From the NCBI GenBank assembly GCA_902500775.1, contig CABVRZ010000008.1, forward strand, positions 54,028-118,027: a stretch of DNA of 64,000 nucleotides. The letters are read 5' to 3'. Under the pieces are notes generated by a model. That model was not told the DNA's origin, did no database searches, and saw nothing but the letters and a program-made list of their open reading frames with translations. A program made the position numbers and the translations under genes. The DNA is from an uncultured Nitrospira sp. Lineage in GTDB: Bacteria; Nitrospirota; Nitrospiria; Nitrospirales; Nitrospiraceae. How positions within the stretch are numbered: the first letter of the stretch is position 1; each line of letters begins with the position of its first letter. Shown one piece after another: positions 63,192 to 64,000 of the stretch.

Positions 63192-64000
63192 TCATCGTTT
63201 CGGTTTGCCGAGTTGTTCGCTGACAGAACGTGCGATCTCACTTTCTTCATCGGTATGCATGACGCGTACGGTCACCCTGCCGCTGTCCATTGAAATCACC
63301 GACTCACCGGCCTCGTTGCGCACGTGATCGAGCGCAACGCCGAGAAATTCCAAGCCGTCGCAGATCCGAGTGCGAATAACCGGTGCGTGTTCGCCGATAC
63401 CGGCGGTGAAGACCAGGGTGTCCAATCCTCCGAGCGTTGCCGTAAGTGCCCCAATCCATTTTTTCGCCTGATAGCAAAACAGTTCGATTGCTTCTGCCGC
63501 TCGTGGATCATGCTGTTCCTGCTTGAGTAGGTCCCGCATGTCGGAACTCGTTTCAGAGATACCGAGCAAGCCCGATTCCGTATTCACCATTTTGTGAAAC
63601 TGATCCGCGCTCATGCCTTCCGTGCGAGCCAGATAGGCCACGAGCCCAGGGTCGAGATCCCCCGATCGACGACTCATCGGCAGGCCGGAGGTAGGCGTAA
63701 AGCTCATCGTCGTATCGACAGGCTGCCCCTCTTTTACCGCTGCCATACTCGCGCCGTTTCCTAAGTGGGCAAGAATGACACGACCGTTCGCCTCCCCTGG
63801 CCTCCCAACCTTGACCAGTTCCCTCATCAGAAACGCATAGGACAATCCGTGAAACCCATATCGTTGAAGGCCCGCTTTTTCGTACCGTCGCGGGATCGGC
63901 AGGAGTCGAGCCATCCGCGGCATGTCGCGGTGAAATGCCGTATCAAAACAGGCGACTTGCGGGAGATGAGGATATCGCCGTGCGAATTCGTGAATCAATT
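63192..64000 (-). CDS. ackA: Acetate kinase, 5' end outside window
   Basis: The 3' 269 codons. [61 protein letters not shown] and [10 protein letters not shown] are the acetate kinase signatures, with catalytic His and Arg in place. It turns acetyl phosphate and ADP into acetate and ATP. The stop overlaps the phosphoketolase start, so the two form one pathway operon. Confidence 0.95.
   Translation of the reverse strand, partial: LIHEFARRYPHLPQVACFDTAFHRDMPRMARLLPIPRRYEKAGLQRYGFHGLSYAFLMRELVKVGRPGEANGRVILAHLGNGASMAAVKEGQPVDTTMSFTPTSGLPMSRRSGDLDPGLVAYLARTEGMSADQFHKMVNTESGLLGISETSSDMRDLLKQEQHDPRAAEAIELFCYQAKKWIGALTATLGGLDTLVFTAGIGEHAPVIRTRICDGLEFLGVALDHVRNEAGESVISMDSGRVTVRVMHTDEESEIARSVSEQLGKPKR

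Noticed and set aside
1..64000. CRISPR arrays, tRNA, rRNA, IS transposases and an integron integrase
   Set aside because: None seen by eye on either strand; no regular repeat-spacer arrays and no transposase or tyrosine recombinase motifs.

Overview
The window looks like a chromosomal segment of a Nitrospira-type nitrite or ammonia oxidiser (phylum Nitrospirota). The grounds are family content, not a database match: a group 3b [NiFe] hydrogenase with its hyp genes, many small periplasmic c-type cytochromes carrying CxxCH, cupredoxins, a phosphoketolase/acetate kinase pair, an Hsp20/phosphoribosyltransferase/UspA stress cluster, and no rRNA or tRNA. Most genes lie on the minus strand.

Layout. 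1-17 kb is accessory: acetyltransferases, methyltransferases, a cupin, a class C beta-lactamase-like lipoprotein, an MBL-fold lipoprotein, an AEC transporter, a CBS protein, a macro-domain protein and a TPR/sulfatase-modifying-factor protein. Several broken genes are mixed in: a GNAT/cyclic-nucleotide-binding fusion, an M20 peptidase tail, and a CusBA-like efflux pair in which both genes have lost their middles. 17-19 kb holds a glutathionyl-hydroquinone reductase, a 27-residue membrane microprotein followed by four hairpins, and a cytochrome c. 19.5-36.6 kb is the hydrogenase locus, read right to left as hydB-hydG-hydD-hydA-protease-hypA-hypF-hypC, then about 7 kb of foreign genes, then hypD-hypE. 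No hypB is seen.

The foreign block between hypC and hypD (about 21.78-28.75 kb) is the most unusual part. It holds a YefM-YoeB toxin-antitoxin pair, a lipoprotein and a membrane protein. It then has a short integron-type cassette array with attC sites but no integrase (a CALIN), whose cassettes carry HigA, DUF4160/DUF2442 and an unknown protein. It ends with a three-gene ABC-3C system: a restriction-endonuclease-like effector, a middle component and a DUF2326 ABC ATPase. The ABC-3C operon starts about 100 bases after the last attC, so it occupies a cassette position.

37-53 kb is a stress and periplasmic redox region: Hsp20, PRTase, an NTF2-like protein, UspA, a decayed BrnT with BrnA, hemerythrin, YtxH, a CpxP/Spy-like protein, PPK2, two DsrE-like and two OsmC-like proteins, two cupredoxins, a TsdA-like dihaem cytochrome and several monohaem cytochromes. 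52.8-57.5 kb holds a phosphopantetheinyl transferase and a complete Mla-type lipid transport operon (mlaE, mlaF, mlaD, PqiC-like lipoprotein). 57.5-64 kb holds ftsH, a DUF1207 outer-membrane protein, phosphoketolase and the 3' part of acetate kinase.

Two wider patterns stand out. Decay is frequent and often removes the toxin while leaving the antitoxin. Gaps between co-directional genes repeatedly hold degenerate heptamer-like repeats (CTTCACGTTTCACG-type, AGCTTTCAGC-type, GGTTAAGG-type) that the gene content does not explain.
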